From contig NEEC01000021.1 in NCBI GenBank assembly GCA_002189035.1, positions 124,001 to 188,000 of the forward strand: 64,000 nt of DNA. The letters are read 5' to 3'. How positions within the stretch are numbered: position 1 is the first letter of the stretch; the number at the start of each line of letters is the position of its first letter. Positions 1-11,310 of this stretch are shown here, piece after piece. The notes under the pieces are model-generated. The model did not search any database and had not been told where the DNA came from. It saw only the letters and a list, made by a program, of their open reading frames with translations. The position numbers were made by a program, and so were the translations under genes. This DNA is from Utricularia gibba (taxonomy: Eukaryota > Streptophyta > Magnoliopsida > Lamiales > Lentibulariaceae).

Positions 1-229
1 AGTTAAGGGATTATTGACTCAATTGCATCAATCATTGGATTGATTCAATTACCTTCGGGGTGGAGAAGATGGACGTCACATGCCTTTTCCCTTACATCCC
101 ATCCCAAGAGGTTTTAAAACCTCATCGGCAATGGAAAGTCTTTACAGAACTATACAGCTTTTGATTCTAAACTTTCTTTCCTATTAGATATATCGGTCTA
201 GGCACTAAGACCTAACTCTCCTTCACCTT
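1..229. other. Unassigned sequence, possibly plastid-derived
   Basis: No open reading frame or repeat boundary is visible here. It lies directly before a ycf2-like stretch and has a similar composition, so it may belong to the same plastid-derived block, but I could not match it to a specific plastid gene. Confidence 0.3.
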
Positions 230-325
230 AATTATTATTGGAACAAGTAAAAGTTTTCTCAAATTCCGATCAAGTGTTTCCAGAATCTTCTTCATTCCGA
301 AGAAATGATTGATCGTGTATGTATA
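230..325 (+). pseudogene. ycf2: ycf2 fragment (nuclear plastid DNA)
   Basis: In the plus strand this stretch translates to a segment containing KCFQNLLHSEEMID, which resembles the conserved plastid Ycf2 segment around KCLHNLLLSEEMIH. Ycf2 is a very large plastid-encoded protein, essential in most plants. Only some thirty codons are recognisable, an in-frame stop lies just upstream, and similarity fades on both sides. It is a decayed nuclear copy, not a gene. The match rests on one short stretch, so it is weaker than the other plastid fragments, but two further ycf2 pieces at 5.36-5.67 kb support the reading. Confidence 0.5.
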
Positions 326-1189
326 AAACCGAATCCATTCTACACTTTCCTGTTCGTGGAGAAAACCTTTGCTAACTCTTATTCGTAGAAATTTGAATTT
401 TTTTTTCTTTTTTTCAAAATTGATATACCATATGAGTATTGTTATCTATAGTCTATTTGGACCTCCCCTCAACATATGGATATGCCTTGTCTAACTATCA
501 AAAAACCGCATTAAGGGAAAATCCAACTTCCATTGAAGAAAGGGTTTAATCGATTTTTGGTAATTCAACGGATTCTAGCCAAAATAAAGGATCTTCTGAA
601 TCCTAGTTGGGGAGATGTGATTAAGATTCATTCACCCCCACAAATAACACATTACACCCTAATTATATTGGCCTCCAGGAGGAATATGTGCATCTAAAAG
701 ATCTAGATTTCGAGTGTGTGTTTCCACAATCTTCTTCTATCAGCATATGGATGAATATGCAAGCATGTATTCATGCTTGCTTGAAATATGATTAATTCCT
801 TTTTTAGTATTCCCTTTTGTTGTAAAGAACTAGAATAATAAGAAATTAAATGAAGTACTCCACATACAAAGTAAGGAAAGGTATTCATAAAATAATGTAG
901 TATTTATGAGTTTGGGAAAATGGAGAATTGCATAGAGACATTACTGTGGAGATTCTGACCAAAAAATAATCATGATCAAAAAGCAATACCTGTAACCTCA
1001 TATGTTTTTTCATGCAATAGATATAAAAGATCTGTCATAGTTCAGTGACTAAAAAAGGTTCCAAGTTAGAGAGCTACATATCTCTTCATGGTGACAGTTG
1101 TGGGATGAAAGCAAGATCTAGTCAAAAAACAAAACAATCCTCACCTAGGTTCTAAGACTAAATTGCACTGCTTTGCTACTAACCTTCTT
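326..1189. other. No gene recognised
   Basis: AT-rich sequence with only short chance reading frames. It separates the ycf2 fragment from the copia relic that follows. The 5' LTR expected for the copia element is not recognisable here, and no tRNA-Met primer site was seen upstream of its gag. Confidence 0.4.
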
Positions 1190-1204
1190 CAATAGGAAAT
1201 CAGG

Positions 1205-2000
1205 TCTCCCTATGGCACTGTCAAGCCCAAGATTACTACCTCCTCCCATGTTTGACGGCAAAAACTACTCCAGATGAGCAGCCAAGATGACCAACCATCT
1301 CAGAATCCTAAAGTTGTGGGAAGTCTTTCTGAACCCGCCAATCTTCATTGACTCTGACATTGTCATAGCTGCAAAATAGGAGGAAAAAAACTCTTAGCTA
1401 GAAGCATTATAGATGCACCAATTGATGAGGAAACTTACGACCACATAATACACTGCAAGACCATGAAAGCAGTATGGAACACACTTGCCTCTGAGTTCTT
1501 TGTTATAGAAGAGAAAAAGGAGAAAGATATCATCACCTTATGGCGACTTATAGACACCTAAAACTGGCTTCTGGAAGCTCCATGGCATCGTTTGCTGAAA
1601 CACTTCTGCCTGCCATAAAGAGTCTCAAAACCCTAGGTGAGAATGTTGATGACAGGAGAGTAAAGGAGAAAATAGTTGGAGTACTATATAGATCGTACAG
1701 TGCTACTGTCACTGCCGTAGTCTCTACCAGTGGGTTGAAGAAGCTAACTCCTGCACAACTGATTGAGGCTCTAGAAGATGCTGAAATTCAAAACAAAAAT
1801 ATCAAAACTAGGAAATCAACGATGGAGCATTCAAAGCCACTCACCTAAACTCAAGCAATGGAATGAATGGAAAGGAGAGAATGGGCGACCACCCTCCGTG
1901 TCCTTACTGCAAATAGAGAAACCATGTGCCTCAAAACAGCTTCTACCACCCTGCAAAAGTCTGCAAATATTGCCAAGAAAAGGGACATATTCAAAAGATT
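1205..2000 (+). pseudogene. Copia gag remnant (DUF4219/UBN2 type)
   Basis: The N-terminal gag signature is visible near 1245 as PPPMFDGKNYSR, where the family usually has a W after YS; here that codon is TGA-like and reads as a stop. A UBN2-type capsid segment follows (about 1400-1850), including the stretch ending in LTPAQLIEALEDAE. Near 1950 another frame gives a zinc knuckle, VCKYCQEKGHIQKIS, in which the last cysteine of the CCHC set has become serine. At least two frame changes are needed to read across. Gag normally packages the element RNA in cytoplasmic particles; this copy cannot. Confidence 0.8.
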
Positions 2001-2147
2001 TCCAAGTTGGAAAGGAGGATGAACTGAAAAGACATAAGAAATTTGAATATGCAGTAGAGTCACAAAGTAATGTCTATTGTATCCTCTTCCCTACGCAATG
2101 AACTGGAAATAATTGATCTTTACTAATGCAAAGACAAAATATGTGTT

Positions 2148-2408
2148 ATGACTTCAGAACTCAAAGAAAACCAAACCTGGCTGGTCGAAAGCGGGTGTAG
2201 CTACCACATCTGCAACGACTTCTCAAGCTTCACGATCTACAGACCCCTACATGGAAAAACAATAGAAATCGCTGATGTAAATCCAATCAAAGTACATGGG
2301 ATAGGGACCGTAAGATTGAAGATGGAGGACAAGTGCATTGATATTAAAGACACTTACATTGTCCCACAAGCATCCCATAACCGTATAAGCATAGGACAAT
2401 TGATGACT
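2148..2408 (+). pseudogene. Copia aspartic protease domain with altered catalytic triplet
   Basis: The segment starts with TWLVESGCSYHIC, which is the copia retropepsin entry normally reading W-x-x-DSG-C-S-x-H. Here the catalytic aspartate is glutamate (ESG). The following IADVNPIKVHGIG and the flap-like region fit the family, ending at SIGQLM where copia proteins usually read LLSVGQL. The domain is open for 87 codons, then stops. Loss of the aspartate would abolish cleavage of the polyprotein. Confidence 0.8.
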
Positions 2409-2529
2409 TGAGGTTGATTTGTCAATTTCACCAATGATCAGTGTGAAATTAATGAAAACTTAACCTAAAAGTCAGGATGGAGAACAAGGTGTTTCCCTTG
2501 AGAACTTAGGACTCCTCCCACACCAACTC

Positions 2530-3390
2530 TATAGTGTGCCTCTCCACCAAGGAATTTGCCAACCTCTGGCACAAGAGATGCGGCCACCACAACTTCGCAT
2601 CCTTAAACAGAGTACAAAAACATCAGCAAGTAAAAGGTCTTCTAGTGCCAACAGCAAGCCATGACTTATGTGAAAGCTACCAATATTGTAAACTTGCAAG
2701 ACAACCCTTCGGACAGAGTACATGGAAGGCTACCAGAAAATTAGAGCTCATTCAAAGTGACGTATGTGGACCTATGAGTACATGTACACCGGTAGGAAAC
2801 ATGTATTACCTTATTTTCATTGATGGCTACACTAAATTTTGCTAGGTGTTCTTGTTGAAAAACAGGTTCGAAGTGCTAGAGTGGTTCAAAAAATTCAAAT
2901 CGCAAGCTGAAAATCAGAGCAGAGAAAAACTAAAGAGTTTAAGGACAGATAATGGAGGTGAATATATATCTGTGGAGCTTGCCAAAATCTGCGATCAAGA
3001 GGGCATTGTCCACCAATTCACTGCACCCTACACGGCTCAGCAAAATGGAGTGAGCGAGTGCATAAATAGAACTATATTAGAAATGACTAGATGCCTTATG
3101 TTTGAAAAAGTAATGCCATTAGCATATTGGGTAGAAGTAGTGAACACTTCAATGTACTTGCTAAACAAACTACCAACAAGTGGAATGGTTAACTACAAGA
3201 CTCCATTTGAATTGTCGTATGACCAAAAGCCAAGTGCTGATCATCTTAGAGTGTTTGGATCTATTTGTTACACCTACATACCGAGAGAGTAAAGAAAAAA
3301 GTTAGACAAAAAGGCACAAATAGAATCTTTATGGGACACAGTGAAGTTACCAAAGGATACCAAATCGAATCTTGTGTGTATCATCTCCTG
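2530..3390 (+). pseudogene. Copia GAG-pre-integrase and integrase core
   Basis: The zinc-binding pre-integrase part is seen as LWHKRCGHHNFASL. The RNase H-like integrase core follows: first catalytic Asp in LIQSDVCGPM, second in LRTDNGGEY, and Glu in NGVSECINRT (families usually have NGVAERKNRT). A stop at about 2843 separates the first motif from the rest. After a further stop at 3291 the typical LDKKAQ...GYQIES continuation is visible in another frame before similarity ends near 3390. Integrase would insert the element cDNA in the nucleus. All three catalytic residues survive although the frame is broken. Confidence 0.85.
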
Positions 3391-3400
3391 TTATGGGGGG

Positions 3401-5360
3401 AGAGCTCACATTTATTTATATAGGGAAACGTACGCCACCTAAAAAGGATTGACATGCCAACCACTCCACATTTCCTTTATTTTTTTATTTTTTTATATTT
3501 TGATGTGGGCCCCCACGTAGACGAACCCATCACAAGGTTCGAGCAGAGTAAAATAAGAAATTGATCTTTTGGAAATTTCCCGCATTGAAGAGGTACATGA
3601 GCTGGCTTCAGAATGCTATGAACACTCTGGTGTATTAATTTATGATGGATATGAAATGAAACCCCCTCCCCGATCAAAGACTCAATTCCACAGAAATAAA
3701 AAAATAATAAGCTAATGGCCTAGAGTAATAGGTAAATTAGATGATCTAGATTTACACACTATTCTAAATAATTCATTGTTAGAATTTAGAATGGAAAGAA
3801 TTAGAGGACGAGGGGTTTGACATGCCGCGAATCCTATTGAAAGATAACCTTATTCCATCCTGATCCTGTATGGAATGGACTTATAATTTAATAATTGAGT
3901 CAATTTCATAATTAGAAGTTTTGATTCTTGAAGAATGAGGGGATTGATCTTTCTCATTTCTTGTTCTTATTATATGATTGGATCCAAATATATTTAGTAA
4001 ATAGAATAAGTAGAGATTGGATAAGGAAATTTCTTGTTAAATTCTTAAAAAGTAATAAACCTTTACCAAACATGTGGATCCAATAGTATATAAGAACAAG
4101 AGATATTTATGGATAAATCCCCTCATTCGTCTGCGAGTCAGGAAAGGTCTGGGAGTGTAATGAATACTCCATTTAGAGTGAGTAAACATGTACATTGCTT
4201 CTAGATGTGTTGAGAAGCCATTCGTACGATTCACAATTACACGTACCTTGGAGCATATTGATGGAATGAGCGAAATATGAACATTTGACATATTATGGTC
4301 ATATATCTTAGGAAATAAATATCGAAAGAGTTAGAACTCTAAAAACATCTCTTACATCGTAAAAAATATTTTTTTTTTACCTTACAAAAGAACTCAAAAA
4401 ATATTGCTTTATACGTGGCATTTCATCTTTCGTGACGAGCGAGGTTGTTCCATATTTCACGAAGTATGTGTCCCGATTGTCAAAAATCTCGATAATTAGC
4501 TCTGGGTCTCCGATCAAACAACAACGGCTGCGCACTATTCTGTGGTGGGACACCGATGGGAATACATGCTATGAATGATAGGCTCGAGTCTGATACATCA
4601 ACCGTCTACTTAATTTCCTTGTACAAGTCCATAATCACTAACCGAGATGAACCTTGGTTTGGTGAATTTTACTTATTTCTTAGATTCAAGACGAAATTCA
4701 ATTCAGAAGCAACTCCCTTCACATGAAATGCATTCAAGGTTTTCATGTTCTTGATTCTTAGGTGTAGCGCTTCTTCCTTAATGCTATTTGAAAGAATTTT
4801 TCCATTCTTCAGTTATGTATGATTAGAATAATAAAGCAGATTTGATTGGATTGCAGATCAATAATGTGGTCCATGGGAAAATCAGATGTCAACAATATAA
4901 GAGAAAAACGCTGAACCGAAAGAGTTAAGCAAACTTTACAACGTTACATCTAGGGTTTCTCGAATAATGAGATATCTTACACATAGAGGTATTGATAATA
5001 CACACCTTCCAAGTAATAAAAATTTTGCATTATTGATGTGATCCACAAGGACACTGATTGAAAATTGTTTGACACTTTCTTTTGATCCTATTTTTGTTCT
5101 ATCTTTATGATTCAAAAAAGATAAAAAGCTTTTGGTAGACTAGCACTAAAACTCTTATCCATATGGCTTGGAAAATGGATATCTCTGGGCAGAAGACTTA
5201 GAATCCTCATGTCACTAGTACCCATTTCGCCCTGAGAATATTAGAAGTATCTGGGAGACCGGTTCACTCAACCCATGAGGAGTACCTTGGCGATATTTGA
5301 ATATTTTTATTTCTAGGACGTGAAATAGAATAACACCATTGAAGCATAATGATCATACAT
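3401..5360. other. Unassigned, probably part of the plastid-derived mosaic
   Basis: No credible gene. Several short frames exist on both strands but none matches a family I recognise. The segment lies between a copia relic and definite plastid fragments. Parts of it may be plastid DNA too diverged or too rearranged to identify by eye. Confidence 0.35.
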
Positions 5361-5430
5361 TTGTCAGAACTTCATCTGGGTTCCGTATCAAGAGGTCCAC
5401 TAGAGATCATAAACTATTGAAAAAAGATCA
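5361..5430 (+). pseudogene. ycf2: ycf2 fragment, plus orientation
   Basis: Plus-strand translation gives SELHLGS in one frame and then RSTRDHKLLKK in another, matching the contiguous Ycf2 stretch with SELHLGS and RSTRDQKLLKK. A small deletion between them causes the frame change. The fragment is about 70 bp and lies in the opposite orientation to the next ycf2 piece 50 bp away, showing that the plastid DNA was rearranged. Confidence 0.75.
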
Positions 5431-5483
5431 GAACTAGTTAATAAATTCAAGATAATTACGTGTTTACAAAATACCTTTTTAAT

Positions 5484-5665
5484 TCATCCAATTTCATCAA
5501 ATTCAGGTGTGTTATGGTTATGAAGGATGAAGGGATCCCGATTCATGGATCTCTTGGTTCTAGAAATAAAAATAAGAGGATCTAACCAGTTGTTCTGACT
5601 CTTTTTCATATTCAAAAAAAATTGGTTGATTGTATATTTAATTATAGTTCTATAATTTAGAGTAT
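5484..5665 (-). pseudogene. ycf2: ycf2 fragment, minus orientation
   Basis: On the minus strand the frame reads [14 protein letters not shown] and then [17 protein letters not shown], nearly identical to a conserved internal part of plastid Ycf2. After RSMNRDP the reading diverges, possibly by a deletion to a later Ycf2 segment. On its upstream side it joins directly to a clpP exon-2 piece, two genes that lie in different parts of plastid genomes. It is a nuclear copy without function. Confidence 0.85.
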
Positions 5666-5666
5666 C

Positions 5667-5750
5667 CCTCAAGACAGATACATCATAAGACCAAGAAGTT
5701 GATTCCGGATCTCACTATGAACTTCTTGTTACAATCTCTTTCTAAAAGGA
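5667..5750 (-). pseudogene. clpP: clpP exon 2 fragment
   Basis: The minus strand encodes [19 protein letters not shown] preceded by a stop; plastid ClpP has QEVDSEISNQLIGLMVYLS at this place. ClpP is the proteolytic subunit of the plastid Clp protease. A deletion removes bases just upstream (the region normally coding for RERLLFLG). The fragment lies downstream of rps12 and clpP exon 3 in this window, which is not the order found in plastomes, so it was moved. Confidence 0.8.
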
Positions 5751-6170
5751 TGTAAATTGCCAAGGCAAAAATTATTTTTTACAAGGTAAGAAAAGTCTTG
5801 TTTCTTTTATATGTTACAAAACAAAATCCCAAAGGTAACGGAGACGTGGTAAGGTTTCCTCGGACAGCCGTACAGTGTCACCTTGACGTGATGGAAGTCA
5901 TTAATTCCAATAAAGTATATTCTATCATTTCTATGGTTGCTCCATAAAGGTGGGGGTATTCTCTATTAAATTAATGTTATTGGTAAATTGTATAGTTCAC
6001 ACTACACTCTGTGGTTCAACTAATTACAATAAAGTATGTTTTACTTATTTTTATCTTTATCCAATATTGAATCGACGACCTCTGTATTAATGTGTATGTA
6101 AAAAAAGAAGAAAATGGGTACAAACTCGGCTTTCAAATTCAATTTGAATAAAAGACAAACTATCAATTTG
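5751..6170. other. Plastid-like spacer, no gene
   Basis: AT-rich sequence between the clpP exon-2 piece and rps12. Its position just downstream of rps12 fits the rpl20-rps12 spacer of plastomes, but I could not identify rpl20 itself. Confidence 0.35.
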
Positions 6171-6239
6171 AGCGGGGGATTTCGTGACATTTCGAATTGC
6201 TTGTGTTCTATTTCTAATAAGTTGTTTAATGGTTGGCAT
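6171..6239 (-). pseudogene. rps12: rps12 5' exon fragment
   Basis: The minus strand from ATG at 6239 reads MPTIKQLIRNRTQAIRNV and then TKSPA, matching the first exon of plastid ribosomal protein S12, a trans-spliced gene of the 30S subunit. After 23 codons the similarity stops, so the rest of the exon (normally about 38 codons) is missing. The clpP exon-3 end lies about 150 bp away on the same strand, as in plastomes. Confidence 0.9.
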
Positions 6240-6369
6240 GTTGAATCAATAAATAATAGGCTGGTTTAGATGGACCTTAGCTAGAGCTTATGAATTTTCT
6301 TTTTCTATTTCGAAAGTTGTTCTATTTACTTTTTAATAGAATACTAAAGTAGGAGCTACAATATAAAAA

Positions 6370-6510
6370 TACCGAATTTGCGCAAAATCCACTTTTTTAT
6401 CATTCAATTTGCCACAAGATCAACAATTCCATAAGCATGTGCTTTCGTGTGCTGCCACAAATCCATATGAGTATTCCCATACTTTGTACATAATCTCTGG
6501 TGAGGATTTT
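6370..6510 (-). pseudogene. clpP: clpP exon 3 fragment
   Basis: The minus strand carries the end of clpP: DYVQS near 6490, then after a frame change AHAYGIVDLVA, corresponding to VYVQR and AQAHGIVDLVA in plastid ClpP. The downstream sequence GGATTTTGCGCAAATTCGG resembles the normal gene end with its stop codon altered. The middle of the exon is deleted and frameshifted. The upstream intron and exons 1 and 2 are not found in place. Confidence 0.85.
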
Positions 6511-8029
6511 GCATATTTACCGTGATTATGTAATAGTTTATATCTGATGTGATAATATAATCTGGAATAGTCAATTTTCTCGAAAAGGACATCGGATGTC
6601 ACTAGTCAATTTGGAGGTTTTTCAGAATAAATCCCCATGGACGATTTGACATAATTAGTCCTCACTGTTTCAAAATAATGGTGTAATTGGTTTCCACGGT
6701 TTTATAACTCCAAAAATTTTATACATACTGTTCATATAAATATAATTTGACATAAATGGTTCCAATTATTTAAAACAATTCACACAATCAATCCTCATTT
6801 ATTTACACATTGGATACAATCAATCCCCCAAAATGGTGGGGACTATTTATACCTAACATGTAAGTAGTGGAGATTGATTACCTCTGTCGGTAAAACATTG
6901 AAAATCACAAATGCTAATAGTGTATAGCTATAAGGACCTATTGTGCTAAATATATTAAACTGTGGGAACTTATTTGTGTTTTAAATAAAAGTATGGAGAT
7001 GAATTTTGTAAATGGACATCAATTATGCCATTTATTATAAGCAATAGAGATTAAAGCTGTCGAATTGAGCAACTTTAAGGATTTTTTAAGCAATTTTTTC
7101 GAAAAAAAATTAAATAATCTGACATGGATGTATTCTAAAACAATAGTATGGGTATCATATTTTTCGTATTGCATATGGCTCTACAGTTGACCCTTTTATT
7201 CCATTAACATAAAAAAATCTATTAATACTTATCGAGTGAATGATCAAAATTGCCACCCTTTAAATACTGCAGGGGTTGTATTGCTTTATATTTTTAACCT
7301 TTTGAAATTTAAATTGATTCTTTTTTATTTGATTCATCACTCCCAAAATTTCTTTTTGATCAAATGAAAAATACTTTTCTTTTTACGCTCTTTTTTTATA
7401 TCTTGTCTTTTAACATAAACATTGTTAAGATTTTATTGATGCAAAAACAAAAATGTGTGTGATGCTGATTTGTATTCCAGATCGATAAGATAAAATCAGA
7501 AATATGTTATATTTCATGACACATTTTTTATATTTAATTGAATCTTTTGCAGCAAAGTCGAAAGAATTTTTTTTTTCATATTGCATTAGAAGTTCCATGC
7601 TATTGGTACTTAATATTCATGTAGCTTAGGCATAGGTTTTGTTTTTCTCTCAGCTAAAAAATCAAGCGTGAATGTATCTAATTGCAGTTTGCAATCCTAC
7701 TATAAAGAATTCAATTTTTGTACTTTATTGGTCGAAATAGGGGATATGTAGATCGGGGGAGAGAACAGAGAAATCTCTCTTTTGACACAATATATATCAC
7801 AAGTTGCATTATATCCCAATCGGGAGAGAGAATGGAGCAAGGTACTTGGGAATACAAATAGGCATGAATTAAAAGACAAAATAATGGAATGATATTATTT
7901 TATTGTTTTTAAAATATTATCTTTATAAGATTTATTTTATTGCTATAACAATATCCATATGCTATAACATTTTCAAAAAAAATTCAAATTTTTAGGAATA
8001 AGTCCTAATGATCTTCACATTTCTTCATG
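6511..8029. other. No gene recognised (clpP introns or unrelated insert)
   Basis: In a plastome this interval would hold clpP introns with exons 2 and 1. I find neither exon here; exon 2 lies instead at 5.7 kb. The sequence is AT-rich with many homopolymer runs. It is either decayed intron or inserted DNA. Confidence 0.35.
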
Positions 8030-8734
8030 GAAATGGTCTCGATTGCCATTGCGCATTGGTACTTATCAACTACAGAATAAATTTGATTCTCTTTATTACT
8101 ACCAAAAAATAGAAAAATACTTGAACATAATCCATTGAACTAAAAAGATAAGATAGTCATAGCCTACTGTTTCCTAATGCAATAAAGTTTCGTAGTGTCT
8201 TTTTTTTTTCTTGAGAAAGGGGTATCTTTAATGGGTTTTCCGCGTTAACGTGTTCATACCGTTGTATTCAATGATCCCGAGTGGTTACTTTATGTTCATA
8301 TAATGCATACCGCTCTAGTTGTTGGTTGGGTGAGCTGGCTGGCTTTGTATAAATTAGCAGTTTTTGATCCTTCTGATCCAATATGGAGATAGGGTATATT
8401 CATTGTACCCTTCATGACTCATTTAAGAATAACAATTTCGTGGGGAGATTGGATTATCACAGGAGGGGCTGTAACGAATCCTGAGATTTGGAGTTGTGAA
8501 GGTGTAGTTGGAGCTCATATTATGTTTTCTGGCTTATGCTTCTTCGCATCTATGTGGCATTGGGTCTATTGGGATCTAGAACTCTTTCATGATGAACATG
8601 CAGCAAAACCCGATTTGGATTTGCCCACGACCTTGGTAATTCGTTCATTTCTCATCTGTGCGGCTTGCTTTGGTTTTGGTGCATTTTATCTAGCAGGTTT
8701 GTATGGCCCTGGAATATGGGTGTCAGATACTTAA
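8030..8734 (+). pseudogene. psbB: psbB 5' part with its upstream spacer
   Basis: psbB encodes the CP47 antenna protein of photosystem II in the thylakoid. The upstream 200 bp resemble the clpP-psbB spacer, including the run before the ATG at 8231. The frame then gives [29 protein letters not shown] and [11 protein letters not shown], covering roughly residues 1-170 of 508. Codon 6 is a stop, a 12-bp deletion shortens the DPSDP region, another stop follows near 8392, and there are many replacements. After WVSDT a stop coincides with the end of similarity. It is an old nuclear copy; the open 106-codon stretch from 8414 is only a leftover. Confidence 0.92.
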
Positions 8735-11079
8735 ACACTTGGATTAATAAAAATAATTGAGCAGCAAATAGCATAGGAGGAATCGCAAGCACTTCCCAAC
8801 GGTAGGAAATGACCAATGGTTTAACATGGTGAAGATAGATATAGCTCAAAGGTGCAAATTAAGTATAAGAATGAATTAAGTGATTAGTATGTGTGGTTGA
8901 TAGAGACATAGTACTAAAATCAAAAACTTTGTAGAAGTATGGAAGAGACATCGTGGAAGGTTTTAACTTTAAAAGAAGAAGATTTGATGTAGGGTAAGAG
9001 AATGATGTGTTAGAATGTCTACTCTATGATTTACTGACAAATTTGTGTTTATGTAACTGCCTAATTTTTTTATGCTGATTGACAATCACTCTTCATAAAC
9101 ATGATAGGTATAACCCCTTTGAGTGTTGATTATATTTCAAAAATAATTTATTGATTTACAGATATTAGCAGAAAAGTTATGAATTTTCACTTAAAACCTC
9201 TCAAAACTGAAAACATTAAAAACTGTTTTTCTCAATCCATTTAAAAAATTCGTAACTCTCCATTGGGCATTCACATGCTGGTGATTCCTATTTATTGAAT
9301 AAAATATTGCGACGTAGCATTCAAATGAAGCTTATTGGAAAAATTTTAGATAAGTTAAAGGCTACCAAATATGATTTTGTTTAAGTGACTTGTGCTTCAT
9401 CTATCAGTCTGAGATGCAATGTGATTGTTTGAAATAGAAGACTTTTGCGGGGGAGTTCTGGATGCTCATTTCTTTATGTGAATTATGCTTTGAGGCAACT
9501 CTTAATAGAATAGTAATTGCCATAGAATTTCAGATAGAAGAAATGAAGGGGAAAATGATACAGGTGATGCATCAACGTGAAGTTGGTGAAGGGTGTAGCA
9601 CTCCTTACTGATCTCATAAGGTAGAGACAAAAGGACTTTTTAACCTTGATTTCTGAGATTGTGGCATTCTAAGTAACTTCTTACTTTATGTCCTTACTTC
9701 TTAATGGTCTTGCATTTTATACGCTTTAGTGCTTGTCTTACATGTTCTTTTTGATATTATATGTAGGTCTTATTGCGAGTTATTTTAGTGCTTTCCATTC
9801 ATGGTCCTAGAAGGATCTTTGAGGTTGGTATAGGTCCTTAGGGCTGGTGTTGGTTCTATATAGTGGCTAAGTAGTTGTATAGGGAAGACTAAGCATGACA
9901 TCTGGATCTTGCTTTTCTGTGGATTATGCTATCAAATTTTCTGTTCTTCAACCTGATCTTGTATGATGTTTTTAAGTTTGGAACTCTACACATATAACTA
10001 ATATCTTTGTGACTTAATAGGCCAATAAAGTCGTCTGTTCCTTTTTTAGGAATACGACATCAAAGTTTGAGTTCAGTAAGATGTAAATTTTGGACTTGAC
10101 ACAATGGAGAAAGCATTTTTGTTAGGTCTCAGGAGCGGAATGGATCAAAACAACAATGGGTAGTTTATGGGCGAGTAAATTTGTTGTGTGTGTATGTGTT
10201 TGCCTGAAATTATTTATGTCCAAGGAAGATGCTACAAAAATGTGTAACTAGGCCAAGTAACATAGTGCGCTAGAATGGAATTAGCAGGGAGATAGAATGG
10301 GGGAATGGAAACATCATAGTTTGGTAGTTCTTTATCAAATTAAACCAAACATTATTCGTTATATTTGATATTAGTATATCGGTATTGACAATATTTTTAA
10401 TATTTTATTAAATCATTTTGGGGAATTGGTATTGGATTGGTATTATGACTACATTTTTGAAAAATATCAAATTTACCGAAATAAAGTTGAGTTCATATAA
10501 ATAAAATATGAGTTGAGATTTCTACTTAATAAAATAATTTAATGTTAAACTTAGGCCTTTTCATTATTTTAATGTTAAACTTTGTGATACATGAAAAATG
10601 TTTCTAGTTTTTCCACTTCTTCCATTCCTCAAATATGATGGAGTCAAGATTTCAGGTATCACTTCTGCTAACTCCTTTGAAACTAGAAAATCTATCACAA
10701 AAGTAGGTTAGATTCATTCTCCATGTTGATAATAAAGTGTTTTTGTTTGTTAATCTTTCCAAATGAAAATTTTAGAGTTTTTTTGTTCCAATTTTGGAGA
10801 TTTTTGTTGTATTTTTATTCAATTTTTTGTTTAGATTGATAAGGTAAATATTGCAAGTTTGTTTAATTTGATAATAGCATTATCGATTTTACAGATTTTA
10901 CTATTATATTTTTTTTTGAATTTGAGACTTTGGAAGGAATTATATTTTATAATTTTTCAGAATTATTTTGATTTAAATTGAAGGAAAATATAGATGCTTT
11001 TGGTGTTTGATTTTTCATATGTTACAGTTAATTTTGCGGTCATAAGAACTCAAAGCTAAGGATTTACTGTGAGTCTTTC
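8735..11079. other. No gene recognised
   Basis: AT-rich intergenic sequence without long reading frames. A short TG-rich stretch near 10190 is the only simple repeat noticed. Confidence 0.5.
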
Positions 11080-11310
11080 TTGTGCACACATGCATATGTG
11101 GTTGTTTTTACTATTTTCTTTTACATTGAATTTGAGTTTACTTTCAGTTTTTACAATATTTTCTTTATTAACATACTCTTTATTACTTCAAAATCTTAAA
11201 AAAATGTAAGAGAATCCCAAATTGGTCTCAAGAACTAACCATGCTTCAACTAATTCACAGGTATCAATAGCAAATATTTAGGCACTTAAAAAAAATGCAT
11301 CTTCAGGGCA
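11080..11310 (+). repeat. Possible old fragment of the Athila/Tat-family LTR
   Basis: The series TTCTTTATTAACATACTCTT, a run around TAAGAGAATCCCAAATTGG, then TCTCAAGAACTAACCATG follows the same order as the middle of the LTR at 62250-62340 and the fragment at 33165-33300. Similarity is weak and boundaries are unclear. Confidence 0.35.

Larger units (their letters stand above)
1190..3400 (+). mobile_element. Decayed Ty1/copia retrotransposon, gag to integrase
   Basis: Gag, protease, GAG-pre-integrase and integrase follow one another in copia order on the plus strand. No reverse transcriptase, RNase H or LTRs can be seen, so the copy is truncated at about 3400. Several stops and frame changes break the polyprotein. 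The copy lies between plastid-derived segments, which suggests insertion into, or joint rearrangement with, the plastid-derived block. Component parts are listed separately. Confidence 0.85.

Noticed and set aside
4037-4291. 84-codon frame tested as plastid rpl33 or rps18
   Set aside because: Position in a plastid block made this plausible, but the residues do not follow either protein.
4441-4760. Possible exon of a host gene, frame with CGGTPMGIHAMN
   Set aside because: The open stretch is modest, no family was recognised, and no splice-supported neighbours were found; left unassigned.
8652-8849. Minus-strand frame with membrane-like sequence overlapping the psbB end
   Set aside because: It reads across the psbB breakpoint antisense to a known gene; its hydrophobic character mirrors psbB codons on the other strand.
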